Shown: positions 1-8,784, counted from the first letter of the stretch. The stretch is DNA of 64,000 nucleotides from Humibacter sp049446075 (GCF_049446075.1 NZ_JBMSEB010000001.1:124001-188000), one strand, 5' to 3'. Numbers and translations: made by a program. The notes: generated by a model from the sequence alone, not told the origin.

Positions 1-1
1 C

Positions 2-199
2 CTGAACCTGTCCCAGATGAGCGAATCCGAAGCCCAGCGCATGATCGACTTCTCCAGCGGTCTCACTCAGGGCCTTCGCGGAAAGATCGAGAAGGTGACG
101 AGCAAGGTCTTCCTGCTCTCGCCCGAGCACGTCATGGTGTCTGGGCCGACGGCGAGCGTCGGCAGCGACGCTGAGGCGTCGTTCTTCGCCGGCGCCTGA
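2..199 (+). CDS. sepF: Cell division protein SepF, C-terminal part (truncated by the window edge)
   Basis: Only the last 65 residues are in the window, reading in from the left edge and ending in AGASFF-like small residues just before a TGA. The visible part contains the SepF core pattern of a membrane-distal alpha/beta dimerisation domain (SEAQRMIDFSSGL followed by KVTSKVFLLSPE). SepF tethers FtsZ to the membrane in Gram-positive bacteria. The next genes, yggT and divIVA, are its usual neighbours in actinobacterial division clusters, which supports the call. The start and the amphipathic membrane-binding helix lie outside the window. Confidence 0.9.
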   Translation: MNLSQMSESEAQRMIDFSSGLTQGLRGKIEKVTSKVFLLSPEHVMVSGPTASVGSDAEASFFAGA

Positions 200-230
200 C
201 GCCTGGCGCTAAGGCACAGCTGACGTCACG

Positions 231-236
231 CATACT
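231..236 (+). promoter_or_regulatory. Candidate -10 element CATACT for leaderless yggT
   Basis: CATACT lies 6 nt before the GTG start of the YggT gene, the spacing expected for a leaderless transcript. No Shine-Dalgarno sequence is visible before that GTG. No clear -35 is seen, so the call is weak. Confidence 0.35.
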
Positions 237-242
237 TGATCT

Positions 243-542
243 GTGCCCCTCGCCGTCTCGATCATCGCGACCGTCGCGTACTACGTGTTCCTGCTGTTCT
301 TCGTGGTGCTCTGGGTGCGATTCGTACTCGACCTCGTGCGCACATTCGCGAGAAGCTGGCGGCCTCGGGGGGTCGGACTCGTGCTCGCCGAGGCGGCGTT
401 CGCGGTCACGGATCCCCCTATCAAATTCTTCAGGCGGCTCCTGCCGCCACTGTCGTTGGGACCTGTCGCGCTCGACTTCGGTTGGACGTTGACGATGTTC
501 GCGTGCATCATCGGCATGTACGTCGCGTCGTCCTTCGTCTGA
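243..542 (+). CDS. YggT family membrane protein
   Basis: A 99-residue protein with two hydrophobic segments, at about residues 5-30 and 77-98, around a short basic cytoplasmic stretch (RTFARSWRPRG) and the typical TDPPIKFFRRLLPP motif that marks YggT proteins. The family is membrane-bound and linked to cell division or osmotic tolerance; its biochemical role is not established. It begins at GTG with no evident ribosome site, and a CATACT hexamer 6 nt upstream suggests leaderless translation. It sits between sepF and divIVA, as in most actinobacteria. Confidence 0.85.
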   Translation: MPLAVSIIATVAYYVFLLFFVVLWVRFVLDLVRTFARSWRPRGVGLVLAEAAFAVTDPPIKFFRRLLPPLSLGPVALDFGWTLTMFACIIGMYVASSFV

Positions 543-645
543 TGTCGCACGACGCGGCTCGACGATGGCAGGGTCCCAGCCGACTTTGCTAGCGTTAGCT
601 GAACGTTATCCACTGTTCGAAATCAAGCTCTAAGGGTGGTAGGCC

Positions 646-1326
646 ATGGCGCTAACTCCGGAAGATGTCGTCAACAAGCGGTTCCAACCGACCAAATTCC
701 GTGAGGGCTACGACCAGGACGAGGTCGACGACTTTCTCGACGAGGTCGTGGTCGAGCTCCGCCGCCTTGGCCAGGAGAACGACGAGCTGAAACAGCGTCT
801 GGCGGCTTCCGAGTCCCGCATTGCGGAGCTGCAGCGCAACGGCTCGTCCGAACAGACTCAGGCGATCCCCGCGCCCGCAGTTGCTCAGGCCGCGCCTCAG
901 CCTGTTTCGACCGTCGACGAGACAGAGAGCACGAACAACCTGCTCCAGCTCGCTCGTCGTCTGCACGAGGAGCACGTGCGGGAGGGCGTCGAGAAGCGCG
1001 ACGCGTTGATCGCAGAGGGCCACGCCACCGCCGCACGAGTGGTCGCGGAGGCCGAGGCCAAGCAGCGCGCGCAGATCACAGCCCTCGAGTCGGAGCGGTC
1101 CGGGATCGAGCGCCAGATCGAGGAGCTCCGCAACTTCGAGCGCGACTACCGCGCAAAGCTGAAGAGCTACATCGAGGGCCAGTTGCGCGACCTCGACAAC
1201 GCAGGAGTGGGTACGGGCGGCTTCAAGCCGGCAGGTGCCGCGGCAGCGTCCGGCCAGTTCGCCGCCGTCAGCTCTGGCGACGGCGATCGTCAGAACCCTC
1301 CGACGTTCCAGAGCTTTGGAGGCTGA
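646..1326 (+). CDS. divIVA: DivIVA/Wag31 polar growth coiled-coil protein
   Basis: A 226-residue DivIVA-domain protein. The N-terminus carries the membrane-binding signature (TPEDVVNKRFQPTKFREGYDQDEVDDFLDEV, here residues about 4-33), followed by a coiled coil to about residue 60, a Gln/Pro/Ala linker, a second long coiled coil (about 90-180) and a Gly/Ala-rich tail. In actinobacteria this protein marks curved membrane at the poles and directs apical peptidoglycan synthesis. An AAGGGTGG ribosome site lies before the ATG. The stop overlaps the proposed TTG start of lspA, so the two genes are probably translationally coupled. Confidence 0.95.
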   Translation: MALTPEDVVNKRFQPTKFREGYDQDEVDDFLDEVVVELRRLGQENDELKQRLAASESRIAELQRNGSSEQTQAIPAPAVAQAAPQPVSTVDETESTNNLLQLARRLHEEHVREGVEKRDALIAEGHATAARVVAEAEAKQRAQITALESERSGIERQIEELRNFERDYRAKLKSYIEGQLRDLDNAGVGTGGFKPAGAAAASGQFAAVSSGDGDRQNPPTFQSFGG

Positions 1327-2044
1327 GAACCCTAGGGGGGTCAGCGTCCGCGCGATCGTCCTACTCGTCGCGGTCGCACTCTTCGTACTCGTCGTCGACC
1401 AGCTCGCCAAATGGTGGGTGGTCACGACGCTCCCGTATCGTGTCCCTCGCGAGGTGGTCGGGAATCTGCTGATCTTCGAGTACGACCGCAACCCGGGTGC
1501 AGCGTTCTCCATAGGCACGGGCTCGACGTGGATCTTCTCCATCGTGGGCATCGCCGTGCTCGTGTTCGTGATCTGGTACGCAAGGCGCATCCGGTCGGTC
1601 GTGTGGGCCATCGTGTTCGGGCTTGTGCTCGGCGGTCTGCTTGGCAACCTCAGCGACCGTCTGTTCCGGCCGCCGTCCTTCGGAGTGGGGGAGGTCGTCG
1701 ACTTCCTGCGCATTCCACTGCTGCCCGCGATCTTCAACCTGGCGGACTCCGCGATCGTGGGGGCGATGATCCTCTTCCTGGTCCTCACGGTGCTGGGAAT
1801 CGGGCTCGACGGCAAACGGGCCGGCAACCGAGCGGATGCCGCTTCCGTAGATGCGGATGCATCTGAGCCGGCCCCAGATACGGCGCCCGCCGCCGACGAG
1901 CGCCCCGGCGACGATGAGGCCTCTGGGGATGCCTCATCGAGCGACGACGAACGCCGCAGGGATGCACCGGACGGTCGAGAGCGCGCGGAATCGCGAGCGG
2001 TTCGCGCTGGTGAGACGGGACATCCTGCTCCCGGACATGTCTGA
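1316..2044 (+). CDS. lspA: Signal peptidase II (prolipoprotein signal peptidase)
   Basis: LspA cleaves the signal peptides of diacylglyceryl-modified prolipoproteins in the membrane. With the TTG start chosen here, four membrane segments are seen, plus the two catalytic aspartates in GNLSDR (Asp114) and FNLADS (Asp144), and the conserved RNPGAAFS motif near residue 58. The start is uncertain: no ATG or GTG lies close to the first membrane segment, and the only in-frame ATG (1235) is deep inside divIVA. The TTG overlaps the divIVA end by 11 bp. After about residue 172 there is an acidic, low-complexity tail of roughly 70 residues that the catalytic family does not need. Confidence 0.88.
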   Translation: MEAENPRGVSVRAIVLLVAVALFVLVVDQLAKWWVVTTLPYRVPREVVGNLLIFEYDRNPGAAFSIGTGSTWIFSIVGIAVLVFVIWYARRIRSVVWAIVFGLVLGGLLGNLSDRLFRPPSFGVGEVVDFLRIPLLPAIFNLADSAIVGAMILFLVLTVLGIGLDGKRAGNRADAASVDADASEPAPDTAPAADERPGDDEASGDASSSDDERRRDAPDGRERAESRAVRAGETGHPAPGHV

Positions 2045-2152
2045 GCCGCTGGCACCCGGCTCGCCCACAGAGCACGCCGTCGCGCACTGCTCGGGCCGCC
2101 CCAGGTCGCTGCAGCCTCTGACGTCGGCGGCTTGCGCTGAGGGGCGTATCCG

Positions 2153-3076
2153 ATGAGCGAGTATCGAAGCCTCCCGGTTCCAGACGGGCTGGAGGGGACG
2201 CGGGTCGACGCAGGGGTGGCCAAACTGCTCGGGTTCTCGCGCAGCTTCGCCGCGGACGTGGCAGAGGCCGGCGGAGTCCTCCTCGACGGTCGGGTGCTCG
2301 AGAAGTCGGACCGACTCACAGCAGGCGCGTGGCTCGAGATCAGCTGGACGCCGAAGCCCACGGTAGAGGTCGTGCCGGTTTCCGTGCCAGGCCTCGGAAT
2401 CGTGTATGACGACGACGACATTGTGGTGGTCGACAAGCCGGCAGGGGTCGCGGCACATCCGTCCATCGGGTGGGAGGGGCCCACGGTGCTCGGAGCTCTC
2501 GCCGGCGCCGGCTATCGCATCTCCACATCTGGCGCGGCCGAACGAGCGGGGATCGTGCACCGCCTCGATGCGGGCACGAGCGGTCTGATGGTCGTGGCCA
2601 AGAGCGAGTCCGCTTACACGGCACTCAAGCGTGCCTTCCATGATCGAACGGTGGAAAAGATCTACCACGCGGTAGTGCAGGGCCATCCGGATCCCCTTGC
2701 GGGCACCATCGACGCGCCGATCGGCCGCCACCCTCGCGCAGATTGGAAGTTCGCCGTGACGGCCGCGGGCAAGCCCTCGGTCACCCACTACGAGACGCTC
2801 GAGGCGTTCCCCGCTGCCAGCCTTCTCGAGATCCACCTGGAGACGGGCCGCACCCACCAGATCCGGGTGCACATGGCCGCGCAACGGCATCCGTGCGTCG
2901 GGGACACGATGTACGGCGCCGACCCCACCCTGTCTACGCGCCTCGGGCTGACGCGTCAGTGGCTGCACGCTCGGCAACTGGCGTTCGACCATCCGAGCTC
3001 AGGGGAATGGGTCACGTTCGTCTCGGGATACCCGGCAGACCTGCAGGAAGCGCTCCACGTGTTGGAGCAGGGCTGA
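2153..3076 (+). CDS. RluD-type RluA-family pseudouridine synthase
   Basis: A 307-residue protein with an N-terminal S4-like RNA-binding segment (residues about 15-70, GTRVDAGVAKLLGFSRS) and an RluA-type catalytic domain. The catalytic motif HRLDAGTSGLMV holds the active-site aspartate. Downstream GRTHQIRVHMA is the usual RluA/RluD signature. It would isomerise uridines in 23S rRNA; the exact target cannot be told from sequence. It follows lspA by about 110 bp, the same order as in many Gram-positive genomes. It could equally be named an RluA-family enzyme of unknown target. Confidence 0.9.
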   Translation: MSEYRSLPVPDGLEGTRVDAGVAKLLGFSRSFAADVAEAGGVLLDGRVLEKSDRLTAGAWLEISWTPKPTVEVVPVSVPGLGIVYDDDDIVVVDKPAGVAAHPSIGWEGPTVLGALAGAGYRISTSGAAERAGIVHRLDAGTSGLMVVAKSESAYTALKRAFHDRTVEKIYHAVVQGHPDPLAGTIDAPIGRHPRADWKFAVTAAGKPSVTHYETLEAFPAASLLEIHLETGRTHQIRVHMAAQRHPCVGDTMYGADPTLSTRLGLTRQWLHARQLAFDHPSSGEWVTFVSGYPADLQEALHVLEQG

Positions 3077-3198
3077 GGTCGAGCCCGACGGCCTTCTGCC
3101 GTCAGAAGCGTCGTGACATCTGGCGCGACGCGCCGAGGCTCTGCGCGACGGCGAATTAGGCTTGGTGATGTCGCAACCGGCCGGGAGGGTGACCACGC

Positions 3199-6100
3199 GT
3201 GTCCAGTGATTCCTTCGTGCACCTGCATGTTCACAGCGAGTACTCGATGCTTGACGGGGCAGCGAAGATCGGGCCGCTGATGGATGCCGCGGTGTCGCAC
3301 GGAATGCCTGCGATAGCTGTGACCGACCACGGCAACATGTTCGCCGCGTTCGAGTTCTGGCGCGCGGCAACGGCAGCGGGCATCAAGCCGATCATCGGCA
3401 CGGAGGCGTACATCACGCCTGGCACTCACCGCACCGATCGCACCCGTGTGCGGTGGGGAAACGGCGGCGAGGACGACGTGTCGGGCAGCGGCGCGTATAC
3501 GCACATGACGATGCTCGCCGAGACGACGGAGGGCATGCACAACCTGTTCCGCATGTCCAGCTACGCGTCGATCGAGGGGTACTACTTCAAGCCGCGCATG
3601 GACCGCGAGCTGCTCGAGACGTACTCGAAGGGAATCATCGCCACCACTGGGTGTCCCAGCGGGGAGGTGCAGACCAGGCTGCGGCTGGGGCAGTACGACG
3701 AGGCGGTCAAGGCTGCGGCCGAATACCGGGACATCTTCGGCAAAGACAACTATTTCGTCGAGCTGATGGAGCACGGCCTCGGTCTCGAGTCGAGAGTGCG
3801 CCAGGACCTGCTCAGGCTCGCCAAGCAGCTCGGGCTGCGCACCGTGGCCACGAACGACCTGCACTACACGCACGCCGAGGATGCCAAGGCTCACGCAGCC
3901 CTGCTGTGCGTGCAGTCCGGCTCGACCCTGAGCGATCCGAAGCGCTTCCAGTTGGAACCGGAGGGCGAGTATTACCTCAAGTCGCCTCAGCAGATGCGCG
4001 ACCTCTTCCGGGAGATCCCCGAGGCGTGCGACACGACTCTTGATATCGCGGAACGCTGCAACGTCGAGTTCGAGCTCAGCACGGGCAAGTACATGCCCAA
4101 GTTCCCCGTGCCGGAGGGCGAGAGCGAGGAGAGCTGGTTCATCAAGGAGGTCAACAGAGGCCTCCATCACCGGTACCCGGATGGCGTGCCTGAGAAGGCG
4201 CGGGCGCAGGCCGACTACGAGATCGGCATCATCACGCAGATGGGGTTCCCCGGCTACTTCCTGGTGGTGGCGGACTTCATCAACTGGTCGAAGAACAACG
4301 GAATCCGTGTCGGTCCCGGCCGCGGCTCTGGCGCAGGATCGATGGCCGCCTATGCCATGCGCATCACCGATCTCGACCCGCTCGAGCACGGTCTGATCTT
4401 CGAGCGCTTCCTCAACCCCGACCGGGTGTCGATGCCCGACTTCGACGTCGACTTCGACGACCGCCGGCGGCTCGAGGCCGTCAAGTACGTCACCGAGAAG
4501 TACGGGGCCGAACGCGTCTCGCAGATCGTGACCTACGGCACCATCAAGGCCAAGCAGGCGCTGAAGGATGCCGGCCGTGTGCTCGGCTTCCCGTTCTCCA
4601 TGGGCGAGAAGCTGACGAAGGCGATGCCACCGGCCGTCATGGGGAAGGACATCCCCCTCTACCAGGTCTTCGACAGGGACAGCCCGAGGTACAAGGAAGC
4701 CGTCGAACTGCGCGCCGTGGTCGAAAGCGACCCCGAGGCGAAGACCGTCTTCGACACCGCGCTGGGGCTGGAGGGTCTGAAGCGGCAGTGGGGCGTGCAC
4801 GCGGCGGGCGTGATCATGTCGTCGGACCCCATCATCGACGTCCTCCCGATCATGAAGCGGGAGCAGGACGGCCAGATCGTCACCCAGTTCGACTATCCGG
4901 CAGCCGAGTCGCTCGGCCTCATCAAGATGGACTTCCTGGGGCTGCGCAACCTGACGATCATCAGCGACGCGCTCGACAACATCAAGGCCAATCAGGGCTT
5001 CGAGCTCGATCTCGAAGGTCTTCCGCTCGACGATCGTCCCGCGTACGACCTGCTCTCCCGAGGAGACACACTCGGCGTCTTCCAGCTCGACGGCGGCCCC
5101 ATGCGTTCGCTGCTCCGGCAGATGAGGCCCGACAACTTCGAGGACATCTCGGCGCTCATCGCCCTCTACCGGCCTGGTCCGATGGGCGCCAACTCGCACA
5201 TCAACTACGCGTTGCGCAAGAACGGGCTGCAGCCCATCACGCCGATCCACCCCGAGCTCGAGGAGCCGCTCAAAGACATCCTCGACACCACCTACGGCCT
5301 GATCATCTATCAGGAGCAGGTGATGGCCATCGCGCAGAAGGTGGCGGGGTTCACGCTCGGTCAGGCAGACATCCTGCGTCGCGCGATGGGCAAGAAGAAG
5401 AAGTCGGAGCTCGACAAGCAGCAGGCCGGCTTCGTCGCCGGGATGCTCGAGCGCGGCTACTCCCAGCAAGCGATCGACATGCTGTGGGCGATTCTGCTGC
5501 CGTTCTCCGACTACGCGTTCAACAAGGCGCACTCCGCCGCGTACGGCGTCGTCTCGTACTGGACCGCTTACCTGAAGGCGCATTTCCCGGCCGAGTACAT
5601 GGCGGCGCTGCTGACAAGCGTCGGTGACTCCAAAGACAAGATGGCCGTCTACCTCAATGAATGCCGGCGCATGGGCATCAAGGTGCTGCCGCCCGACGTG
5701 AACGAGTCCATCGGGTTCTTCGCGGCTGTCGGAAACGATGTTCGATTCGGCCTGGGCGCGGTGCGCAACGTCGGCGGGAACGTCGTCGACGGCATCCGCC
5801 AGGCACGTGAGCAGAAGGGACGCTTCGACTCGTTCCACGACTTTCTCAAGAAGGTTCCGCTGCACGTGGCGAACAAACGCACCATCGAGTCGTTGATCAA
5901 GGCCGGTGCATTCGACTCCTTCGGAAACTCCAGAAGGGCGCTGCTCGAGGTGCACGAGGCAGCCGTGGAATCGGTGGTGAACGACAAACGCGTCGAGGCA
6001 ACGGGTCAGGCGGGATTCGACTTCGACACGCTGCTTGCCGATGCTCCAGACACCGGTCCGGTATCGCTCGTGCCCGACAAACCGGAGTGGGACAAGAGAC

Positions 6101-6729
6101 AGAAGCTCGCATTCGAACGCGAGATGCTCGGTCTCTACGTCTCGGATCACCCGCTCGCCGGTCTTGAGCTGGAGCTGGCGAAGCAGGCGAGCACGTCCAT
6201 CGCCGATCTCACGGGTTCCGAATCGACTCAAGACGGCGACACGGTCACGATCGCCGGTCTCGTGACGAGCGTGCAGCACCGGGTGGCGAAGGCGTCCGGC
6301 AACCAATACGGCATGATCACCGTCGAGGACTTCGGCGGCGAGATCACCGTGATGTTCATGGGCAAGGCGTATCAGGAGTTCGGGCCGGCGCTCACGCCGG
6401 ACTCCATCGTCGTGGTGCGCGGACGGGTGAGCATGCGCGACGACGGCATGAACCTGCACGCCTACAGCCTCTTCTCTCCAGACTTCGGCTCAGCCGTGTC
6501 GGGACCGAGCGGGCCCCTCGTCATCACGATGCCCGACCAGCGCGCCACCACCGACGTGGTTCAGAGTCTTGGCGACATGCTGATCAGGCATGCGGGGGAT
6601 GGCGAAGTGCGGTTGCGTCTGGTGAAGGGAAGCACGGCGAGGGTTTTCGAGCTGCCGTACCGGGTCTCCGTCTCGGCCGACCTCTACGGTGAGCTCAAGA
6701 GCCTGCTCGGGCCGGCCTGCCTCGTCTGA
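3199..6729 (+). CDS. dnaE: DNA polymerase III subunit alpha (replicative polymerase)
   Basis: A 1176-residue replicative polymerase. It opens with a PHP domain (HLHVHSEYSMLDG at residues about 8-20, TDHGNM near 41), followed by the family-C polymerase core. Catalytic acidic residues lie in PDFDVDFDD (413-421), with a third aspartate in KMDFLG near 578. The beta-clamp and OB-fold (DTVTIAGLVTSV) parts lie toward the C-terminus. Full length and intact PHP metal ligands indicate the housekeeping DnaE1 rather than the mutasome DnaE2. The GTG start has a strong GGGAGG ribosome site, and a TAGGCT hexamer is seen about 40 nt upstream. It is followed by a tandem intergenic repeat. Confidence 0.97.
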   Translation: MSSDSFVHLHVHSEYSMLDGAAKIGPLMDAAVSHGMPAIAVTDHGNMFAAFEFWRAATAAGIKPIIGTEAYITPGTHRTDRTRVRWGNGGEDDVSGSGAYTHMTMLAETTEGMHNLFRMSSYASIEGYYFKPRMDRELLETYSKGIIATTGCPSGEVQTRLRLGQYDEAVKAAAEYRDIFGKDNYFVELMEHGLGLESRVRQDLLRLAKQLGLRTVATNDLHYTHAEDAKAHAALLCVQSGSTLSDPKRFQLEPEGEYYLKSPQQMRDLFREIPEACDTTLDIAERCNVEFELSTGKYMPKFPVPEGESEESWFIKEVNRGLHHRYPDGVPEKARAQADYEIGIITQMGFPGYFLVVADFINWSKNNGIRVGPGRGSGAGSMAAYAMRITDLDPLEHGLIFERFLNPDRVSMPDFDVDFDDRRRLEAVKYVTEKYGAERVSQIVTYGTIKAKQALKDAGRVLGFPFSMGEKLTKAMPPAVMGKDIPLYQVFDRDSPRYKEAVELRAVVESDPEAKTVFDTALGLEGLKRQWGVHAAGVIMSSDPIIDVLPIMKREQDGQIVTQFDYPAAESLGLIKMDFLGLRNLTIISDALDNIKANQGFELDLEGLPLDDRPAYDLLSRGDTLGVFQLDGGPMRSLLRQMRPDNFEDISALIALYRPGPMGANSHINYALRKNGLQPITPIHPELEEPLKDILDTTYGLIIYQEQVMAIAQKVAGFTLGQADILRRAMGKKKKSELDKQQAGFVAGMLERGYSQQAIDMLWAILLPFSDYAFNKAHSAAYGVVSYWTAYLKAHFPAEYMAALLTSVGDSKDKMAVYLNECRRMGIKVLPPDVNESIGFFAAVGNDVRFGLGAVRNVGGNVVDGIRQAREQKGRFDSFHDFLKKVPLHVANKRTIESLIKAGAFDSFGNSRRALLEVHEAAVESVVNDKRVEATGQAGFDFDTLLADAPDTGPVSLVPDKPEWDKRQKLAFEREMLGLYVSDHPLAGLELELAKQASTSIADLTGSESTQDGDTVTIAGLVTSVQHRVAKASGNQYGMITVEDFGGEITVMFMGKAYQEFGPALTPDSIVVVRGRVSMRDDGMNLHAYSLFSPDFGSAVSGPSGPLVITMPDQRATTDVVQSLGDMLIRHAGDGEVRLRLVKGSTARVFELPYRVSVSADLYGELKSLLGPACLV

Positions 6730-6734
6730 CGAGG

Positions 6735-6927
6735 CCGAGCAAGCTCGGACTGCTCTCCCCTCAATCGTCAGTATCGCGATGCTCGCTCACTGACTCAATC
6801 GGGTCGGCAGCCCGAGCAAGCTCGGGCTGCTCTCCCCTCAATCGTCAGTATCGCGATGCTCGCTCACTGACTCAATCGGGTCGGCAGCCCGAGCAAGCTC
6901 GGGCTGCTCTCCCCTCAATCGTCAGTA
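6735..6927. repeat. Tandem intergenic mosaic repeat, about 2.5 units of 77 bp
   Basis: Three copies begin at 6735, 6812 and 6889 with a period of exactly 77 bp; the third stops after about 39 bp. Each unit contains a perfect short hairpin (CCGAGC, AA, GCTCGG), the block GCTCTCCCCTCAATCG, a second palindromic part bounded by GTCAGT and ACTGAC, and the block CTCAATCGGGTCGG. The copies differ at only one or two positions. The same conserved blocks recur near 55.1 kb around a different internal hairpin. The end of the array runs directly into the -10 element of hisD. Confidence 0.9.
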
Positions 6928-6931
6928 GGCT
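6926..6931 (+). promoter_or_regulatory. -10 element TAGGCT of leaderless hisD
   Basis: TAGGCT is followed by 6 nt and then the GTG start codon of hisD, and there is no ribosome-binding site between them. The hexamer begins inside the truncated third copy of the 77-bp repeat, at the point where the copy diverges from the first two. Confidence 0.55.
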
Positions 6932-6937
6932 TGCCGG

Positions 6938-8260
6938 GTGCGAATACTGGACCTGAGACGACAGCGGCTCGACGCGGCCGAGCTGCGTCGCGTCATGCCG
7001 CGCGCCGAGGTGGACGTGAGCGTTGCGACGGGCGCGGCCGCAGGGCTGATCTCGGATGTTCGCGAGCGCGGCGCCCGAGCCTTGCTCGACCAGGCGGAGC
7101 GCTTCGATCACGTGCGTCCGGCATCGTTGCGCGTCCCGGAGTCTGCCATCGCGGCGGCGATCGCCTCACTTCCCGCCGACGTACGCGCGGCACTGGAGCT
7201 CGCGATCAACCGCGTGCGCGAGGTGAGCTCCGCGCAAGTGCCTGCACCGGCATCCACAAGGCTGGGCGACGGCGCAATCGTGGAGCAGCGCTGGGAGCCC
7301 GTGGCACGCGCCGGACTTTATGTGCCCGGCGGTAAGGCCGTCTATCCCTCCAGCGTGATCATGAACGCCGTACCCGCCCAGGTGGCCGGGGTGGGCTCGA
7401 TCGCACTGGCGAGCCCCGCCCAGCGAGACTTCGGCGGCTCGGTTCACCCGCTCATCCTCGGAGCGGCCGGCCTCGTCGGGGTCGACGAGGTGTACGCCAT
7501 GGGCGGTGCCGGAGCTATCGGTGCCCTGGCATACGGAGTACGGGACATCCCGTTGCTTCCCGTGGACATCGTCACCGGGCCGGGCAACATCTATGTCGCC
7601 GCGGCCAAGCGCCTCGTACACGGTGTCGTCGGCATCGACGCTGAAGCAGGGACGACGGAGATCCTGATCATCGCGGACGCCGGCGCGGACCCCCGGCTCG
7701 TGGCATCCGACCTGCTCAGCCAGGCGGAGCACGACGAAGCGGCGGCCGCACTGCTCGTCACCGACTCCAAGCACCTTGCCGCCGACGTGGCACGGGAGCT
7801 TGAGGTGCTGGTCGAAGTGACTCAGAACGGCGCGAGAGCCGCCACCGCGCTCAACGGCCCGCAGTCCGCGATCGTCCTGGTGGACGACCAGGAGACCGCC
7901 GCGCGCTTCAGCGACGCGTACGCGCCCGAGCATCTCGAGGTGCACACCGCCGATCCGGGTGCCATGCTCGCGCGGCTCACGAACGCCGGCGCCATTTTCC
8001 TCGGCCAGTACTCACCCGTGAGCCTCGGCGACTACCTCGCCGGCTCCAACCACGTTCTGCCCACAGCCGGCACCGCGCGGTACTCGTCGGGGCTCGGCGC
8101 ACACACGTTCCTGAGGGCGCAGCAGATCATCAGGTACGGAGAACAGGGACTGAGCGCGGTCGCCGAGCAGGTCGTGACCCTGTCTCGAGCCGAGCAACTG
8201 CCGGCCCACGGGGAGGCGGTCGCCGCCCGCTACGCCGTCCGCGAGGCACCGACAACCTAA
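6938..8260 (+). CDS. hisD: Histidinol dehydrogenase
   Basis: A 440-residue HisD that oxidises L-histidinol to L-histidine in two NAD-dependent steps, the last reactions of histidine synthesis. Conserved segments are visible: VPGGKAVYPSSVIMN, the GPGNIYVAAAKR cofactor loop, AEHDE with zinc and catalytic ligands, and the C-terminal PEHLE and SVSLGDYLAGSNHVLPT (PVSLGDYLAG here) motifs. Length matches the family. The GTG start follows a TAGGCT hexamer by 6 nt, suggesting a leaderless mRNA. No other his genes lie in the window; nrdR follows after 12 bp. Confidence 0.95.
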   Translation: MRILDLRRQRLDAAELRRVMPRAEVDVSVATGAAAGLISDVRERGARALLDQAERFDHVRPASLRVPESAIAAAIASLPADVRAALELAINRVREVSSAQVPAPASTRLGDGAIVEQRWEPVARAGLYVPGGKAVYPSSVIMNAVPAQVAGVGSIALASPAQRDFGGSVHPLILGAAGLVGVDEVYAMGGAGAIGALAYGVRDIPLLPVDIVTGPGNIYVAAAKRLVHGVVGIDAEAGTTEILIIADAGADPRLVASDLLSQAEHDEAAAALLVTDSKHLAADVARELEVLVEVTQNGARAATALNGPQSAIVLVDDQETAARFSDAYAPEHLEVHTADPGAMLARLTNAGAIFLGQYSPVSLGDYLAGSNHVLPTAGTARYSSGLGAHTFLRAQQIIRYGEQGLSAVAEQVVTLSRAEQLPAHGEAVAARYAVREAPTT

Positions 8261-8272
8261 TCTGGAGCCACC

Positions 8273-8743
8273 ATGTTCTGCCCGTTCTGCCGCCATCCAG
8301 ACTCGCGCGTCGTCGATTCCCGCACATCGGACGACGGACTGTCCATCCGACGCCGTCGGCAGTGCCCGGAGTGCGGGCGACGGTTCTCGACGATCGAGAC
8401 CGCAAGCCTCAACGTGATCAAACGAAGCGGCGTCGTCGAACCGTTCAGCCGGGAGAAGATCATGGCAGGCGTCCGCAAGGCCTGCCAGGGAAGACCGGTG
8501 ACGGACTCGGACCTCGCGCTGCTCGCCCAGAAGGTGGAGGAGTCCGTGCGGGCCACTGGCGTGTCGCAGATCGACGCGAATGAGATCGGGCTCGCCGTGC
8601 TCCCTCCGCTGCGCGAACTCGACGAGGTGGCGTACCTGCGGTTCGCGAGCGTCTATCAGGCGTTCGACTCACTCGACGACTTCGATGCGGCGATCGGCGC
8701 GCTGCGCGAGGAGCACCACACTCGCCCGGCACCCGCCGAATGA
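8273..8743 (+). CDS. nrdR: Transcriptional repressor NrdR
   Basis: A 156-residue NrdR, which senses ATP/dATP and represses ribonucleotide reductase operons. The N-terminal zinc ribbon has Cys3, Cys6, Cys31 and Cys34 (CPFC and CPEC pairs), followed by the ATP-cone domain from about residue 49 (VIKRSGVVEPFSREKI). A GGAG ribosome site lies before the ATG. It is 12 bp behind hisD and probably co-transcribed with it. No nrd structural genes are in the window, so its targets lie elsewhere. The C-terminal tail of about 15 residues is variable. Confidence 0.95.
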   Translation: MFCPFCRHPDSRVVDSRTSDDGLSIRRRRQCPECGRRFSTIETASLNVIKRSGVVEPFSREKIMAGVRKACQGRPVTDSDLALLAQKVEESVRATGVSQIDANEIGLAVLPPLRELDEVAYLRFASVYQAFDSLDDFDAAIGALREEHHTRPAPAE

Positions 8744-8784
8744 CGGCACCATCGGTGCGCGCCGCCCGGCATCCTCGCGACCGA

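Noticed and set aside
1235..1315. Longer lspA starting at ATG inside divIVA
   Set aside because: The added residues are encoded by divIVA DNA in another frame and do not look like LspA.
652..2484. A 610-codon minus-strand frame opposite divIVA and lspA
   Set aside because: Ser/Arg-rich shadow translation; the plus-strand genes are certain.
2956..6459. A 1167-codon open frame on the minus strand opposite dnaE1
   Set aside because: It mirrors the high-GC codon pattern of dnaE1, has low-complexity His/Arg/Val-rich composition and no recognisable domain.
6735..6927. CRISPR array
   Set aside because: Units are 77 bp and nearly identical throughout, with no unique spacers and no cas genes nearby.
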